The notes beneath the pieces are model-generated. The model was not told where the DNA came from, made no database searches, and saw only the letters and a list, made by a program, of their open reading frames with translations. Source: Thiomonas sp. FB-Cd (GTDB lineage: Bacteria > Pseudomonadota > Gammaproteobacteria > Burkholderiales > Burkholderiaceae_C). Taken from it: a stretch of 64,000 nucleotides of DNA. The stretch is taken from the NCBI RefSeq assembly GCF_000733775.1, contig NZ_JPOE01000002.1:1426001-1490000 (forward strand), in the 5' to 3' direction. Positions within the stretch are counted from its first letter, which is position 1. Each line of letters begins with the position of its first letter. Below are positions 45,536 through 55,521 of this stretch, in pieces. The position numbers and the translations under genes were made by a program.

Positions 45536-45556
45536 GGCACCCCGCGCGGGGGTGCC
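45536..45556 (-). terminator. clpA terminator
   Basis: GGCACCCC and GGGGTGCC pair across 5 bases. On the minus strand the hairpin is followed by TTCTTTTTG. It lies 25 bases beyond the clpA stop and could also end ilvD transcripts from the other side. Confidence 0.7.
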
Positions 45557-45580
45557 CATGTCAGGGTCGCCGCCCCAGCC

Positions 45581-47878
45581 TTATGCCTGCGCATCCTCCG
45601 CTTCGCGCTTGCGAGGCTTTGGCTCGGGCTCGGCAATGTCCAGACGCACCTTGCCCGACTCGTCAATATCCACCGTGACCCGCCCTCCGTCCACCAGACG
45701 ACCAAACAGGAGTTCGTCGGCAAGGGCACGGCGGATCGTGTCCTGAATCAGCCGTTGCATCGGGCGCGCGCCCATCAGCGGGTCGAAGCCCTCGGCTGCG
45801 AGGTGCTTGCGCAGCTTGTCCGTGAACGTTGCCTCCACCCGCTTCTCGGCCAATTGGGACTCGAGTTGCAGCAGGAATTTGTCGACGACGCGCAGGATGA
45901 TGGATTCGTCCAGCGGCCGGAAACTGATGATGGCATCCAGCCTGTTGCGGAACTCCGGCGAGAACATGCGCTTGATGTCAACCATTTCATCGCCGCGCTC
46001 GCGCTTGGACGTGAAGCCCATGGTGCCTTTTTGCATGGTTTCGGCCCCCGCATTGGTCGTCATGATGAGAATGACGTTGCGGAAATCGGCCTTGCGTCCG
46101 TTGTTGTCGGTCAGCGTGCCGTTGTCCATGACCTGAAGCAGCACGTTGTAGACGTCCGGGTGGGCTTTCTCGATCTCGTCAAGCAGCAGGACGGCATGCG
46201 GCTTTTTCGAAATCGCCTCGGTAAGCAGCCCGCCCTGATCGAATCCGACGTAGCCCGGAGGCGCACCGATCAGGCGCGAGACGGTGTGACGCTCCATGTA
46301 TTCGGACATGTCGAAGCGCACCAGCTCGATGCCGAGCACGAACGCCAACTGCCGCGCCACCTCCGTCTTGCCAACCCCGGTTGGCCCGCTGAACAGGAAG
46401 GACCCGATGGGCTTGTCTGGCTTGCCCAGACCCGATCGCGTCATTTTGATCGCCGCCGCGAGCGCGCCGATGGCATCTTCTTGACCGAACACCACGTTCT
46501 TCAGGTCACGCTCAAGGTTCTTCAGCTTGGAGCGGTCGTCCGTGGTCACACTGTGCACTGGCACCCGGGCGATCTTGGACACGATGTCCTCGATCTCACC
46601 TTTGCCGATGGTCTTCTTCTGCTTGCTCTTGGGCAGGATGCGCTGGGCTGCACCGGCCTCATCGATCACGTCGATTGCCTTGTCTGGCAGGTGGCGGTCA
46701 TTGATGTATTTGGCCGAAAGCTCCGCTGCGGCAGCGAGCGCACCGGCGCCGTATTTGACGCCATGATGCTCCTCGAAGCGCGACTTCAGACCCTTGAGGA
46801 TTTCCACCGTCTGCTCCACGCTGGGTTCGACCACGTCGATCTTCTGGAACCGGCGCGACAGCGCCGCATCCTTCTCAAAGATGCCACGGTATTCGTTGAA
46901 CGTGGTGGCGCCGATGCAGCGCAACTGGCCGGACGTCAATGCCGGTTTGAGCAGGTTGGATGCATCCAGCGTGCCGCCAGAAGCCGCCCCCGCGCCGATG
47001 AGCGTGTGGATCTCGTCGATGAACAGGATGGAATGCGGCATCTCCTTGATCTGCTTGATCACGGCTTTGATGCGCTGCTCGAAATCGCCCCGGTATTTGG
47101 TCCCGGCCAGCAGCGCGCCCATGTCGAGCGAGTACACGACGCCGTGCTCCAGCACGGATGGCACCTGACCCTGCACGATGCGCCACGCCAAACCCTCGGC
47201 GATTGCCGTCTTTCCCACCCCGGCCTCACCGACCAGCAGAGGATTGTTCTTGCGCCGACGACACAACACCTGGATGACGCGCTCGACCTCGGCCTCGCGG
47301 CCGATCAGCGGGTCGATCCGCCCATCGCGCGCCAACTGGTTGAGGTTTTGCGTGAACTGATCCAAAGGCGTGTCCTTGCCCTCTTTGTCCTCCTCGTCGC
47401 CCGCGCTGCCACCCACCGGCTTGGCTTGCTCAACCGGATCGGTCTTGCGGATTCCGTGCGAAAGGTAATTCACCACGTCCAGCCGGGTCACGCCCTGCTG
47501 GTGGAGGTAGTACACGGCGTGCGAATCCTTCTCGCTGAAGATTGCCACCAGCACGTTGGCACCCGTCACTTCCTTCTTGCCATTGGAGGACGACTGCACG
47601 TGCATGATTGCACGCTGGATGACGCGTTGAAAGCCAAGGGTCGGCTGGGTATCCACGTCGTCGGTGCCAGGCACCACGGGCGTGTTTTCCTTGACAAAGG
47701 CGGACAGACTCTTGCGCAGATCGTCGATATTGGCCGAGCAGGCACGCAACACCTCGGCCGCCGAGGGGTTGTCCAGCAACGCGAGCAGCAAATGCTCGAC
47801 CGTGATGAACTCGTGCCGCTGCTGGCGCGCCTCAACAAAGGCCATATGCAAACTGACTTCCAGTTCCTGGGCAATCAT
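45581..47878 (-). CDS. clpA: ATP-dependent Clp protease ATP-binding subunit ClpA
   Basis: 765 residues. N-domain (1-145) with the double Clp_N repeat, first AAA+ domain [15 protein letters not shown] and LFIDEIHTL, second AAA+ domain [15 protein letters not shown] and [12 protein letters not shown], and the ClpP-contact IGF-like loop region. Works with ClpP. ClpS, encoded directly upstream, delivers N-end rule substrates. Confidence 0.97.
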   Translation of the reverse strand: MIAQELEVSLHMAFVEARQQRHEFITVEHLLLALLDNPSAAEVLRACSANIDDLRKSLSAFVKENTPVVPGTDDVDTQPTLGFQRVIQRAIMHVQSSSNGKKEVTGANVLVAIFSEKDSHAVYYLHQQGVTRLDVVNYLSHGIRKTDPVEQAKPVGGSAGDEEDKEGKDTPLDQFTQNLNQLARDGRIDPLIGREAEVERVIQVLCRRRKNNPLLVGEAGVGKTAIAEGLAWRIVQGQVPSVLEHGVVYSLDMGALLAGTKYRGDFEQRIKAVIKQIKEMPHSILFIDEIHTLIGAGAASGGTLDASNLLKPALTSGQLRCIGATTFNEYRGIFEKDAALSRRFQKIDVVEPSVEQTVEILKGLKSRFEEHHGVKYGAGALAAAAELSAKYINDRHLPDKAIDVIDEAGAAQRILPKSKQKKTIGKGEIEDIVSKIARVPVHSVTTDDRSKLKNLERDLKNVVFGQEDAIGALAAAIKMTRSGLGKPDKPIGSFLFSGPTGVGKTEVARQLAFVLGIELVRFDMSEYMERHTVSRLIGAPPGYVGFDQGGLLTEAISKKPHAVLLLDEIEKAHPDVYNVLLQVMDNGTLTDNNGRKADFRNVILIMTTNAGAETMQKGTMGFTSKRERGDEMVDIKRMFSPEFRNRLDAIISFRPLDESIILRVVDKFLLQLESQLAEKRVEATFTDKLRKHLAAEGFDPLMGARPMQRLIQDTIRRALADELLFGRLVDGGRVTVDIDESGKVRLDIAEPEPKPRKREAEDAQA

Positions 47879-47887
47879 GACACTCTC

Positions 47888-48217
47888 CTAAATGGCCTCC
47901 ATCACACACTGCAAGGGGTGACCGGCCTGGCGCGCCGCCGACATCACCTGCTCGACCTTGGTTGCTGCAACATCCTTCGCATACACACCGCAAACCGCAC
48001 GACCGTGCTGATGCACCTTGAGCATGATCTGTGTGGCGGTTTCACGGTCCTTGCGGAAAAACTCCTGAATGACGAACACCACGAACTCCATCGGCGTGAA
48101 ATCGTCGTTCAGCATGACCACCTGATACAGCGGCGGCGGCTTGAGCTTTTGCTCCTGGCGCTCGACGACAGCCGCAGAACCAGGGTCGGAACCGGAGATT
48201 TTGCGTGGAATGGACAT
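47888..48217 (-). CDS. clpS: ClpS adaptor protein
   Basis: 109 residues. [39 protein letters not shown] and [20 protein letters not shown] carry the N-degron pocket residues. Nine bases separate it from clpA, so the two form an operon. Confidence 0.97.
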   Translation of the reverse strand: MSIPRKISGSDPGSAAVVERQEQKLKPPPLYQVVMLNDDFTPMEFVVFVIQEFFRKDRETATQIMLKVHQHGRAVCGVYAKDVAATKVEQVMSAARQAGHPLQCVMEAI

Positions 48218-48387
48218 GATCGAATTCTAAGTTTTCGACTGAGCCTTCGCTGGTCTATGGGCATCCTCCAATTGTGATCAGATTACACCTTTCAGGTTCC
48301 AAAACCTTACCACCCCGCAAATTTGTTGCGTAATCCCCCCAGCGCCGGGCTGGGCCCCCATTTTCACCGTACCACGCACGAAAGGAA

Positions 48388-48404
48388 GCCGCACGGCGTG
48401 CGGC
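48388..48404 (-). terminator. Hairpin beyond the ETF-QO gene
   Basis: GCCGCAC-GGC-GTGCGGC. On the minus strand it is followed by TTCCTTTCG. Located 99 bases after the ETF-QO stop, in the gap before clpS. Weak but plausible terminator. Confidence 0.45.
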
Positions 48405-48502
48405 ATTGGCAATGTCGACGCCGCCGGTTGATCGACATGGAGCGCGGCTCTGCGCCATCCCCGATGCCGAGCAAGCACGGGTTAAGGCGCTATCTCTGGC
48501 GC

Positions 48503-50185
48503 TCACATGCCCGCATAGTTCGGCCCGCCGCCGCCTTCGGGTGTGACCCAGGCGATGTTCTGCGTCGGGTCCTTGATGTCGCAGGTTTTGCAGTGCACGC
48601 AGTTCTGCGCGTTGATGACGAGCTGATCTGCGCCATCCTTGTTGACGAACTCATACACGCCAGCCGGGCAGTAGCGGCTCTCGGGACCGGCGTACCTGGC
48701 CAGATTGATCCTGACCGGCACGCTAGCGTCTTTCAGCGTCAGGTGCGCCGGCTGCTGCTCTTCGTGGTTGGTGTTGGACACAAACACGCTGGAGAGTCGG
48801 TCGAAGCTGATCACGCCGTCGGGCTTGGGATAGGCGATCTGCGGCATCTCGGCCGCCGGACGCAGCGTGGTGTGGTCCTTGGTGGTGTTGTGCAGCGTCC
48901 AGGGCGGGCTGCGCACGCCCACCTTGGGCAGGAACCAGTGCTCCACGCCCGTCATCAGCTTGCCCATGAACGGGCTCTTCTTGAACCAGTTTTTGAAGTT
49001 GCGGTACGTCCAGAGCTCGTCGTACAACCAGCTCGTCTTGAAGCGCTCGGGAAAGGCCGTGAGCTCGTCGCCGCCGCGGCCGGCCGTCACCGCTTCAAAC
49101 GCGGCTTCGGCGCACAGCATGCCGCTCTTGATGGCCGCGTGGCTGCCCTTGATGCGGGCGGCGTTCAGGAAGCCGGCATCGCAACCGACCAGCGCGCCGC
49201 CGGGGAACACCAGCTTGGGCAGTGCCTGGGGCGTGCCGTTGTTCAGTGCGCGGGCGCCGTAGCCCAGGCGCTTGCCGCCTTCAATGTGCGCCTTGATGCT
49301 CGGGTGCGTTTTCCAGCGCTGCATCTCCTCGAACGGGCTGAGCCAGGGGTTCGGGTACGCCAGGCCCACGACCATGCCCAGCGTGACCTTGTTGCCTTCC
49401 ATGTGGTACAGGAAACCCCCGCCGAAGGTGCTGTCGTCCATCGGCCAACCGGCGGTGTGCACCACAAGGCCGGGTTTGGCCTTGTCAGCCGGCACTTCCC
49501 AGAGCTCCTTGATGCCGATGGCGAAGGTCTGGGCGTCCTTGCCCTCGTCCAGTTTGAATTTCGCGATCAGCTGTTTGCCCAGATGGCCGCGCGCACCTTC
49601 GGCGAACACGGTGTACCTGGCGTGCAGCTCCATGCCGATCTGGAAGTTATCCCCCGGCTCGCCGTCCTTGCCCACCCCCAGGTTTCCGGTGGCGACCCCT
49701 TTGACCGCGCCCTCCTCGCTGTAGAGCACCTCGGCGGCGGGGAAGCCGGGGAAGATCTCCACGCCCAGGCCTTCGGCCTGGTCTGCGAGCCACTTGGTCA
49801 CGGCGCCAAGGCTGATGACGTGGCAACCCTTATTGTGGAAGTTGCGCGGCATCAGCCATTCCGGGGTGCGGGTCGCACCGGTCTCGCGAAGCACCAACAG
49901 GGTGTCGCCTGTCACGGGCTGCAGCAACGGTGCACCGCGTTCCTTCCAGTCCGGGAAGAGTTCGGTGATCGCCCTAGGGTCCATGACCGCGCCGCTGAGA
50001 ATGTGGGCACCCGGTTCGGAGCCCTTTTCCAGAACGCAGACGCTGAGCTCGCTGCCTTGGTCGGCAGCGAGCTGTTTCAGGCGGATGGCGGTGGCCAGCC
50101 CGGCAGGGCCACCACCCACAACGACCACGTCGTATGCCATCACTTCGCGCGGGCCGTAGGTGCTGAGGATCGCTTCTGGGCTCAT
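48503..50185 (-). CDS. Electron transfer flavoprotein:ubiquinone oxidoreductase
   Basis: 560 residues, start preceded by AAGGA. The N-terminal FAD fold YDVVVVGGGPAGLATAIRL and the C-terminal 4Fe4S cluster (CVHCKTCDIKDPTQNIAWV with a preceding Cys in RYCPAGVYE) are intact. Inner membrane. It passes electrons from ETF to the quinone pool, and thus serves the two acyl-CoA dehydrogenases of the cluster. Confidence 0.96.
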   Translation of the reverse strand: MSPEAILSTYGPREVMAYDVVVVGGGPAGLATAIRLKQLAADQGSELSVCVLEKGSEPGAHILSGAVMDPRAITELFPDWKERGAPLLQPVTGDTLLVLRETGATRTPEWLMPRNFHNKGCHVISLGAVTKWLADQAEGLGVEIFPGFPAAEVLYSEEGAVKGVATGNLGVGKDGEPGDNFQIGMELHARYTVFAEGARGHLGKQLIAKFKLDEGKDAQTFAIGIKELWEVPADKAKPGLVVHTAGWPMDDSTFGGGFLYHMEGNKVTLGMVVGLAYPNPWLSPFEEMQRWKTHPSIKAHIEGGKRLGYGARALNNGTPQALPKLVFPGGALVGCDAGFLNAARIKGSHAAIKSGMLCAEAAFEAVTAGRGGDELTAFPERFKTSWLYDELWTYRNFKNWFKKSPFMGKLMTGVEHWFLPKVGVRSPPWTLHNTTKDHTTLRPAAEMPQIAYPKPDGVISFDRLSSVFVSNTNHEEQQPAHLTLKDASVPVRINLARYAGPESRYCPAGVYEFVNKDGADQLVINAQNCVHCKTCDIKDPTQNIAWVTPEGGGGPNYAGM

Positions 50186-50217
50186 CAAGATTCCTTGTAA
50201 CGGGACGTCGGTAAGTT

Positions 50218-51420
50218 TCACACGCGCTCAATGACGACGGCGATGCCCTGCCCCACCCCGATGCACATGGTGCACAACGCGTAGCGTCCGCCGGTTGCGT
50301 GCAGGCGGTTGGCGGCGGTGGTCACCAGGCGCGCACCGCTGGCGCCCAGCGGGTGGCCCAAGGCGATGGCGCCGCCCCAGGCGTTCACGCGCTGGTCGTC
50401 GTCATTCAGCCCCAGCATTCTGAGCACCGCCAGCCCTTGTGCGGCAAAAGCCTCGTTGAGTTCGATCACGTCGAGTTGCTCCAGCTTCAAGCCGGTGAGC
50501 GCCAGCACTTTCTGCGTCGCCGGTGCCGGGCCGATGCCCATGATGCGCGGCGCCACCCCAGCCGTCGCCATGCCCAGGATGCGAGCCTTGGGGGTAAGGC
50601 CGTGCTTTGTGCAAGCCGCCTCGTCGGCCAGAAGCAGCGCGCAGGCGCCATCGTTCACGCCACTGGCATTGCCCGCCGTCACCGTGCCTTCGGGTCGCAC
50701 CACGCCCTTGAGCTTGGCCAGCGCCTCCAGGCTGGTCTCGCGAGGGTGTTCGTCCTTGTCGACAATCAAGGCTTCGCCCTTCTTTTGCGCAACGCTCACC
50801 GGGCAGATCTCGCGCGCCAGATGCCCCGCCTTCTGTGCAGCCACGGCCTTCTTCTGGCTCGACAAGGCCATGCGGTCCTGGGCTTCGCGTTCGATCTTGT
50901 AATCCGTGGCGACGTTCTCGGCGGTCTCGGGCATGGAGTCGACCCCGTATTTCTCCTTCATCAGCTTGTTGATGAAGCGCCAGCCGATGGTGGTGTCGTA
51001 CACGGCACTGGCGCGGCTGAAGGCGCTCTCGGCCTTGGGCATGACGAAGGGCGCGCGGCTCATGCTCTCCACACCGCCGGCGATCATGAGGGTGGCTTCA
51101 CCGGACTTGATGGCACGCGCGGCCGTGCCCACCGCGTCCAGGCTGGATCCGCACAGGCGGTTGATGGTGCTGCCGGGCACCGCGGGGGGCAGGCCGGCGA
51201 GCAAGCTGGCCATGTGGGCTACGTTGCGGTTGTCTTCGCCGGCCTGGTTGGCGCAGCCGTAGAGAACGTCGGTCACCGCACCCCAGTCCACGCCGGGGTT
51301 GCGCGCCATCAGGGCCTTGAGCGGGATGGCGGCCAGATCGTCGGTTCGCACCGAGCTCAGGGCGCCGCCGTAGCGGCCAAAGGGGGTGCGGATCGCGTCG
51401 CAGATGAAGGCGTAGGGCAT
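50218..51420 (-). CDS. Acetyl-CoA acetyltransferase, 3-oxoadipyl-CoA thiolase-like
   Basis: 400 residues, GGAG before ATG. Active-site Cys in INRLCGSSLDAVGTAA, His in NAWGGAIALGHPLGASGA, second Cys in CTMCIGVGQG. The N-terminus (MPYAFICDAIRTPFGRYGG) matches PcaF/PaaJ-like thiolases. Within this cluster it probably cleaves 3-oxo-acyl-CoA intermediates of pimeloyl-CoA degradation. No other beta-ketoadipate genes are seen. Confidence 0.92.
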   Translation of the reverse strand: MPYAFICDAIRTPFGRYGGALSSVRTDDLAAIPLKALMARNPGVDWGAVTDVLYGCANQAGEDNRNVAHMASLLAGLPPAVPGSTINRLCGSSLDAVGTAARAIKSGEATLMIAGGVESMSRAPFVMPKAESAFSRASAVYDTTIGWRFINKLMKEKYGVDSMPETAENVATDYKIEREAQDRMALSSQKKAVAAQKAGHLAREICPVSVAQKKGEALIVDKDEHPRETSLEALAKLKGVVRPEGTVTAGNASGVNDGACALLLADEAACTKHGLTPKARILGMATAGVAPRIMGIGPAPATQKVLALTGLKLEQLDVIELNEAFAAQGLAVLRMLGLNDDDQRVNAWGGAIALGHPLGASGARLVTTAANRLHATGGRYALCTMCIGVGQGIAVVIERV

Positions 51421-51437
51421 CGTAGTCTCCGAAAGCA

Positions 51438-53480
51438 TCAGGGGTTGAGCATGGGTGTGAGGTCGGCCAGCCGGAAGCCGTGGCCCGATGTGGCGGCCAG
51501 GCGTTGCAGGTCCTGTTCAAGGCGCGCGCGGTCCTGCTGGCGGGCCCAGAAGACGGGGCCGCCCTCCCAACGCGGGAAACCGTAGCCCTGCACCAGCACC
51601 ACATCGATGTCGCTCGCGCGCTGGGCAACGCCTTCGGCCAGCAGCAACGCCGCCTCATTGACCATGGCCAGCAAGGCGCGGCGCTGGATCTCGGCGGGTT
51701 CAAGCGGCCGGCGTATCAGGCCGCGCTGTGCCGAGGCTGCTTCGATGATCCCGCGCACTGTGGCGTCGGTGGTCTTGCCCTGGCGGCCATCGGCATAGGT
51801 GTAGTACCCCGCACCCGTCTTGCGGCCCAGGCGGCCCAACTCGCACAGATGGTCCAGGATGGCGACGTAGCGCTCGCGCGGGTCGCGCGTGGCGGCTTGG
51901 GCCTTGCGCATGCGCCAGGCAATGTCCAGGCCCGAGAGGTCGGCCACGCTAAATGGGCCCATCGCGAAGCCAAAGCCCTGCAGGGCCTGGTCCACGTCTT
52001 CCGGCCAGGCGCCATCTTCGAGCATGAATTCGCACTGCTTGCGATAGGCGTTGTAGACGCGGTTGCCGATGAAGCCGAAGGCATTGCCGCACAGAACTGG
52101 CAACTTGCGCAGTTGCTTGCCAAAAGCCATCCCGGTGGCCAGCACATCGGGCGCGGTCTGTGCGCCACGCACCACCTCCAGCAGCTTCATCACGTTGGCC
52201 GGGCTGAAGAAATGCAGTCCGAGAACGTCCTGCGGGCGGGCGGTGGCACGGGCAATGGCATCCACATCGAGGTACGACGTGTTGGTGGCCAGCACCGCGC
52301 CCACACGCGCGTGGGCGTCGATCGTACGGAACACGTCCAGCTTGACGGCGAGGTCCTCGAACACCGCCTCGATGACGAGGTCGGCGCGGGCGAGCTGCGT
52401 CCAATCGGTGCTCGGCTGCAGGCGCGCCTGGCGGGCGGCGGCGGCGTTGGCCTGAAGTTTGCCCGCAGCCACACGGCCCTGGTAGTAGTCCGCCACCCTC
52501 TGGCGACCGCGCTCCAGCGCAGCCTCGTCCTGCTCCAGCAGCACGACGGACAGTCCCGCGTCGAGCGCAGCAATGGCGATGCCCGTGCCCATGGTGCCGG
52601 CGCCGATGATGGCCACGGTCTGCACGCCGCGCGGCGTCGCCTGCACGTCGGCGGGCAGGCGCACCGCGTCCCGTTCGGCAAAAAACTGGTGCCGAAGCGC
52701 ATGCGCTTCGGCGGAGCCGCGCAACTGCTGGAACACGGCTCGCTCGCGAGCCAGGCCTTCGGCGAACGGCAGACGCGCGGCGTCCCTAAGCGCTTCGATG
52801 GCGGCCACCACGGCCGGCCGACCCTTGCCCGCGCGCAGGGCCGCCTGCTCGGCCTGCTCGATCGCGGCCGCTTCCTCGGCGGGCACAGACTCTTCGCTGA
52901 TGCGGCACTTGCCCGCAAGCTGGCGCGCCAGCGCCACGGCGTTGGCCTGCAACTCGGTCGCCACCACCTCGTCCACCAGGCGCAGGTCGCGTGCCGTGTC
53001 GGCCGTAATGCGCTCCCCGCTACAGACCATCTGGATCGCTCGCACCCAACCGGTGCGGCGCGGCAGGCGCTGCGTGCCGCCCGCACCGGGAATGATGCCC
53101 AGTGTGACCTCCGGCAGCCCCAGCACCGTGCCAGCGAGCGCGATGCGCGCATCGCAGGCCAAGGCGAGTTCGAGGCCGCCGCCCAGCGCAGCGCCGTGCA
53201 GCGCCGCCACCACCGGCTTGGCACAGCCTTCAATGGCGGCCAGCACGTCCGGCAGTTGCGGCTCGTGCAACGGCTGGCCGAATTCGCGCAGATCCGAGCC
53301 GGCCACGAAAGTGCTCCCGGCGCCGATGATGACGCCTGCGCGCAGCGTGGGCTCGGCTGCGAGCTGCGCGATCGCGTCCTTCAGTCCCTGGCGCACGCCA
53401 AGCGATCCCGCGTTGATGGGCGGGTTGTTGATTTCGATCAGCAGCACGTCGCCAATCGCTTCGGTATGAACTTGGGTCAT
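51438..53480 (-). CDS. Bifunctional enoyl-CoA hydratase/3-hydroxyacyl-CoA dehydrogenase
   Basis: 680 residues from MTQVHTEAIGDVLLI. The N-terminal crotonase domain has GGGLELALACDARIA and IPGAGGTQRLPRRTG with the oxyanion-hole and Glu positions. The NAD-binding Rossmann fold is VAIIGAGTMGTGIAIAALDAG, with HFFSPANVMKLLEVV and two C-terminal 3HCDH domains. It matches FadJ/PimF-like enzymes. Likely it hydrates and oxidises unsaturated acyl-CoAs in the cluster, and could supply the otherwise missing cyclohexene-carboxyl-CoA hydratase step (inference). A longer upstream frame is a shadow. Confidence 0.92.
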   Translation of the reverse strand: MTQVHTEAIGDVLLIEINNPPINAGSLGVRQGLKDAIAQLAAEPTLRAGVIIGAGSTFVAGSDLREFGQPLHEPQLPDVLAAIEGCAKPVVAALHGAALGGGLELALACDARIALAGTVLGLPEVTLGIIPGAGGTQRLPRRTGWVRAIQMVCSGERITADTARDLRLVDEVVATELQANAVALARQLAGKCRISEESVPAEEAAAIEQAEQAALRAGKGRPAVVAAIEALRDAARLPFAEGLARERAVFQQLRGSAEAHALRHQFFAERDAVRLPADVQATPRGVQTVAIIGAGTMGTGIAIAALDAGLSVVLLEQDEAALERGRQRVADYYQGRVAAGKLQANAAAARQARLQPSTDWTQLARADLVIEAVFEDLAVKLDVFRTIDAHARVGAVLATNTSYLDVDAIARATARPQDVLGLHFFSPANVMKLLEVVRGAQTAPDVLATGMAFGKQLRKLPVLCGNAFGFIGNRVYNAYRKQCEFMLEDGAWPEDVDQALQGFGFAMGPFSVADLSGLDIAWRMRKAQAATRDPRERYVAILDHLCELGRLGRKTGAGYYTYADGRQGKTTDATVRGIIEAASAQRGLIRRPLEPAEIQRRALLAMVNEAALLLAEGVAQRASDIDVVLVQGYGFPRWEGGPVFWARQQDRARLEQDLQRLAATSGHGFRLADLTPMLNP

Positions 53481-53503
53481 GGAGGAATCCAGTGTGGGAA
53501 AAC

Positions 53504-54541
53504 TCAATCGATGCGCAAAACCACCTTGCCGAACTGCGCACCCGACTCCAGGCGGTTCAGCGCGGCGTGAACCTGGCCGAGTGCATACTCGCTGTCGATC
53601 ACGGGTTGGAGGGCGGTGCGCTGCACGAAGTCGAGCAGGTCGCGGAGCTCGTCGAAGTCGCCCAGCGTGGAGCCGAGGATCTGCAACTGGCGGATGAAGA
53701 TGCGACGCAGGTCGGCCGGCGGCTGATCGCCTGTGGTGGCACCGCAGGTCACCAGCCGTCCGCCGCGCACCAGCGACTTCATGGCCGACGACCACACGCG
53801 GGCGCCCACGTTCTCGAACACCACGTCCACGCCACGCCCGCCGGTGGCGGCCATGACGGCCTTGGCGACGTCCTGCGTCTGGCCGTTGATCGTATGGTCT
53901 GCACCCAGGGCACGGGCCCGTTCAAGCTTGGCGTCGTCGCGCGAGGTCACGATCACCCGCGCCCCGGTGCGCTTGGCCAGCTGCAGCGCCGCCAGCGACA
54001 CGCCGCCGCCAATGCCGAACACCAGCACGGTCTCCCAGGGCTTGAGCTGCGCCTTGGTGAACAACATGCGCCACGCCGTCAGATGGTTGACGCCAAGCGC
54101 AGCCGCCTGGGCAAACGACAGGCCTGCCGGCATGGGAAACACGTTGCTGGCCGGCACGCTCACGTACTGGGCAAAGGTGCCGTCTCGGTGCTCACCGAGC
54201 AGGCTCATGTGCAGGCACAGCACCCCCTCGCCGCGCTGGCAGAACTCACAGCGGCCGCAGGTAATGCCCGGGTGCAGCACCACGGACTGTCCGGGCTGGA
54301 GCAGCCGCTCGCCGGCGTCCACCGCTTCGACCGTGCCGGCGCCATCCAGGCCCATGATCTGCGGGAGTCGGTGGGTGATGCCCGCGCCACTGTCGCGCAT
54401 GTAAAGGTCCACCCGGTTGATGGTGGCCGCCTGCATGCGCACCAACACATGGCCGGGATGTCGCATTGGCAGGGGGCGCGGCCCAACCCTCACCACCTCG
54501 TTGCCACCGTGGCCATGAATTGATGCGGCCATCATGCTCAT
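53504..54541 (-). CDS. Zinc-type alcohol dehydrogenase / quinone oxidoreductase family protein
   Basis: 345 residues. GroES-like N-domain with GLDGAGTVEAVD, structural zinc ligands ITCGRCEFCQRGEGVLC, and a Rossmann fold (VFGIGGGVSLAALQLAKR). NAD(P)H-dependent medium-chain dehydrogenase, substrate unknown. The first gene on the minus strand facing marR across a 155-base intergenic region that contains the operator-like motif, so it is probably controlled by it. The start is ATG 54541 or 54535. Confidence 0.87.
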   Translation of the reverse strand: MSMMAASIHGHGGNEVVRVGPRPLPMRHPGHVLVRMQAATINRVDLYMRDSGAGITHRLPQIMGLDGAGTVEAVDAGERLLQPGQSVVLHPGITCGRCEFCQRGEGVLCLHMSLLGEHRDGTFAQYVSVPASNVFPMPAGLSFAQAAALGVNHLTAWRMLFTKAQLKPWETVLVFGIGGGVSLAALQLAKRTGARVIVTSRDDAKLERARALGADHTINGQTQDVAKAVMAATGGRGVDVVFENVGARVWSSAMKSLVRGGRLVTCGATTGDQPPADLRRIFIRQLQILGSTLGDFDELRDLLDFVQRTALQPVIDSEYALGQVHAALNRLESGAQFGKVVLRID

Positions 54542-54630
54542 GGGATTATTTTTCCAAGAAAGCGCTCGCTGCGTCCCACCAGCTGCGCGCATGAGTCGAT
54601 CGGCTTGACAACTTCAGTTTTCACAACGAT

Positions 54631-54651
54631 AGTACGACAACATATTGACTT
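54631..54651. promoter_or_regulatory. Operator-like inverted motif between the oxidoreductase and marR
   Basis: Read on the minus strand, AGTCAATATGTTGTCGTACT. It matches the perfect palindrome in front of badH in 18 of 21 positions. It overlaps the stretch just upstream of a TAGAAT -10 candidate (54655-54660) for marR, consistent with autorepression. Confidence 0.65.
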
Positions 54652-54696
54652 GAATAGAATTTCTTGCAGGCAAGGACAATCAGCGCGAAGTCACTC

Positions 54697-55215
54697 ATGA
54701 ATCCTTCTAAATCCAACATCGCCCGCATGGAGCTGGCCAATCGGCTGTTCTTTCGCCTGTATCAATGCGCGAATTTATTGCATAAGACTGGATCGCGGGC
54801 GGTGGAAAGCGAAGGCCTGACCACACAACAATGGGCGGTGTTGGGGGCCCTGTCGCGCGAAGAGGCGCAAGAGGGCATGGGAGTGAACGAGCTGGCTCGC
54901 TACCTGATGGTCAGTCGCCAAAACCTCACAGGGGTCATTGGGCGCATGGAACGCGATGGTCACATTCGCATGGAGACCAGTGCGAAAGACCGCCGCTCCC
55001 GCCTGATCAAGATGACCGATTCGGGACGTGTGGTCTGGTTGGTGAAGGCACAGCCCAAAATTCACGCCTACTATGAACAAGCCTTGGCAGAATTTTCGAT
55101 GGGCGACATTACCCACACCTTGCACTACCTGTTGAAGCTGCTGGAGAACATGCGGCGTCTGGATCAAGGCGTTGACGCCGAGACCTGGGTAGCCGATGAG
55201 AGTGCTGCCGCGTGA
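54697..55215 (+). CDS. MarR-family regulator, BadR-like
   Basis: 172 residues. Winged helix: LTTQQWAVLGALSREE, VNELARYLMVSRQNLTGVIGRMERDGHI and the wing METSAKDRRSRLIKMTDSG, flanked by helical dimer regions. Rhodopseudomonas BadR, a MarR-type regulator, represses cyclohexanecarboxylate genes. Given the BadH/BadI-like genes in this cluster and the shared motif at 54631 and 63444, this protein is the obvious candidate. Orthology is inferred. Confidence 0.88.
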   Translation: MNPSKSNIARMELANRLFFRLYQCANLLHKTGSRAVESEGLTTQQWAVLGALSREEAQEGMGVNELARYLMVSRQNLTGVIGRMERDGHIRMETSAKDRRSRLIKMTDSGRVVWLVKAQPKIHAYYEQALAEFSMGDITHTLHYLLKLLENMRRLDQGVDAETWVADESAAA

Positions 55216-55521
55216 CGCCTTGACCCGGGAATTCACATCGAGGACCAACCGTTGCCTGGTGGCGATCCAACCTGCCATCACGAACGCAAGAACGTGGCCG
55301 CTCCTGCATAGCGCAACAACGGCCACAGACATCGATCCCGGCCGATTGTGTTCGCTCGCCGGCTCCGGCGCATCATGGGACATCGTGACCCAGCCCACGT
55401 GGTTGGGGACAACCAGCACATGGTCCACATTCGCATCCAGCACGAACGGCGCACCGGATGCACAAGTGCTCCCGGGCTGCGTGGATCAGAACGTGCATCA
55501 CGACAGCTGGCCCGTTGGTGC
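55216..55521. other. Gap between marR and etfA without a supported gene
   Basis: About 305 bases. A rightward frame (55196-55579) runs into etfA antisense, and leftward frames have no family resemblance. It may hold the terminators of the convergent marR and etfA transcripts. No strong hairpin with a T-run is seen. Confidence 0.5.

Noticed and set aside
45755..48277. 840-residue rightward open frame
   Set aside because: Lies antisense to clpA and clpS in a GC-rich codon-shadow frame. His/Arg-rich with no domain. clpA and clpS are unmistakable.
48323..50200. 625-residue rightward open frame
   Set aside because: Antisense to the ETF-QO gene. Composition typical of a shadow frame.
51480..53570. 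696-residue rightward open frame
   Set aside because: Antisense shadow of the bifunctional hydratase/dehydrogenase gene. No recognisable motif.
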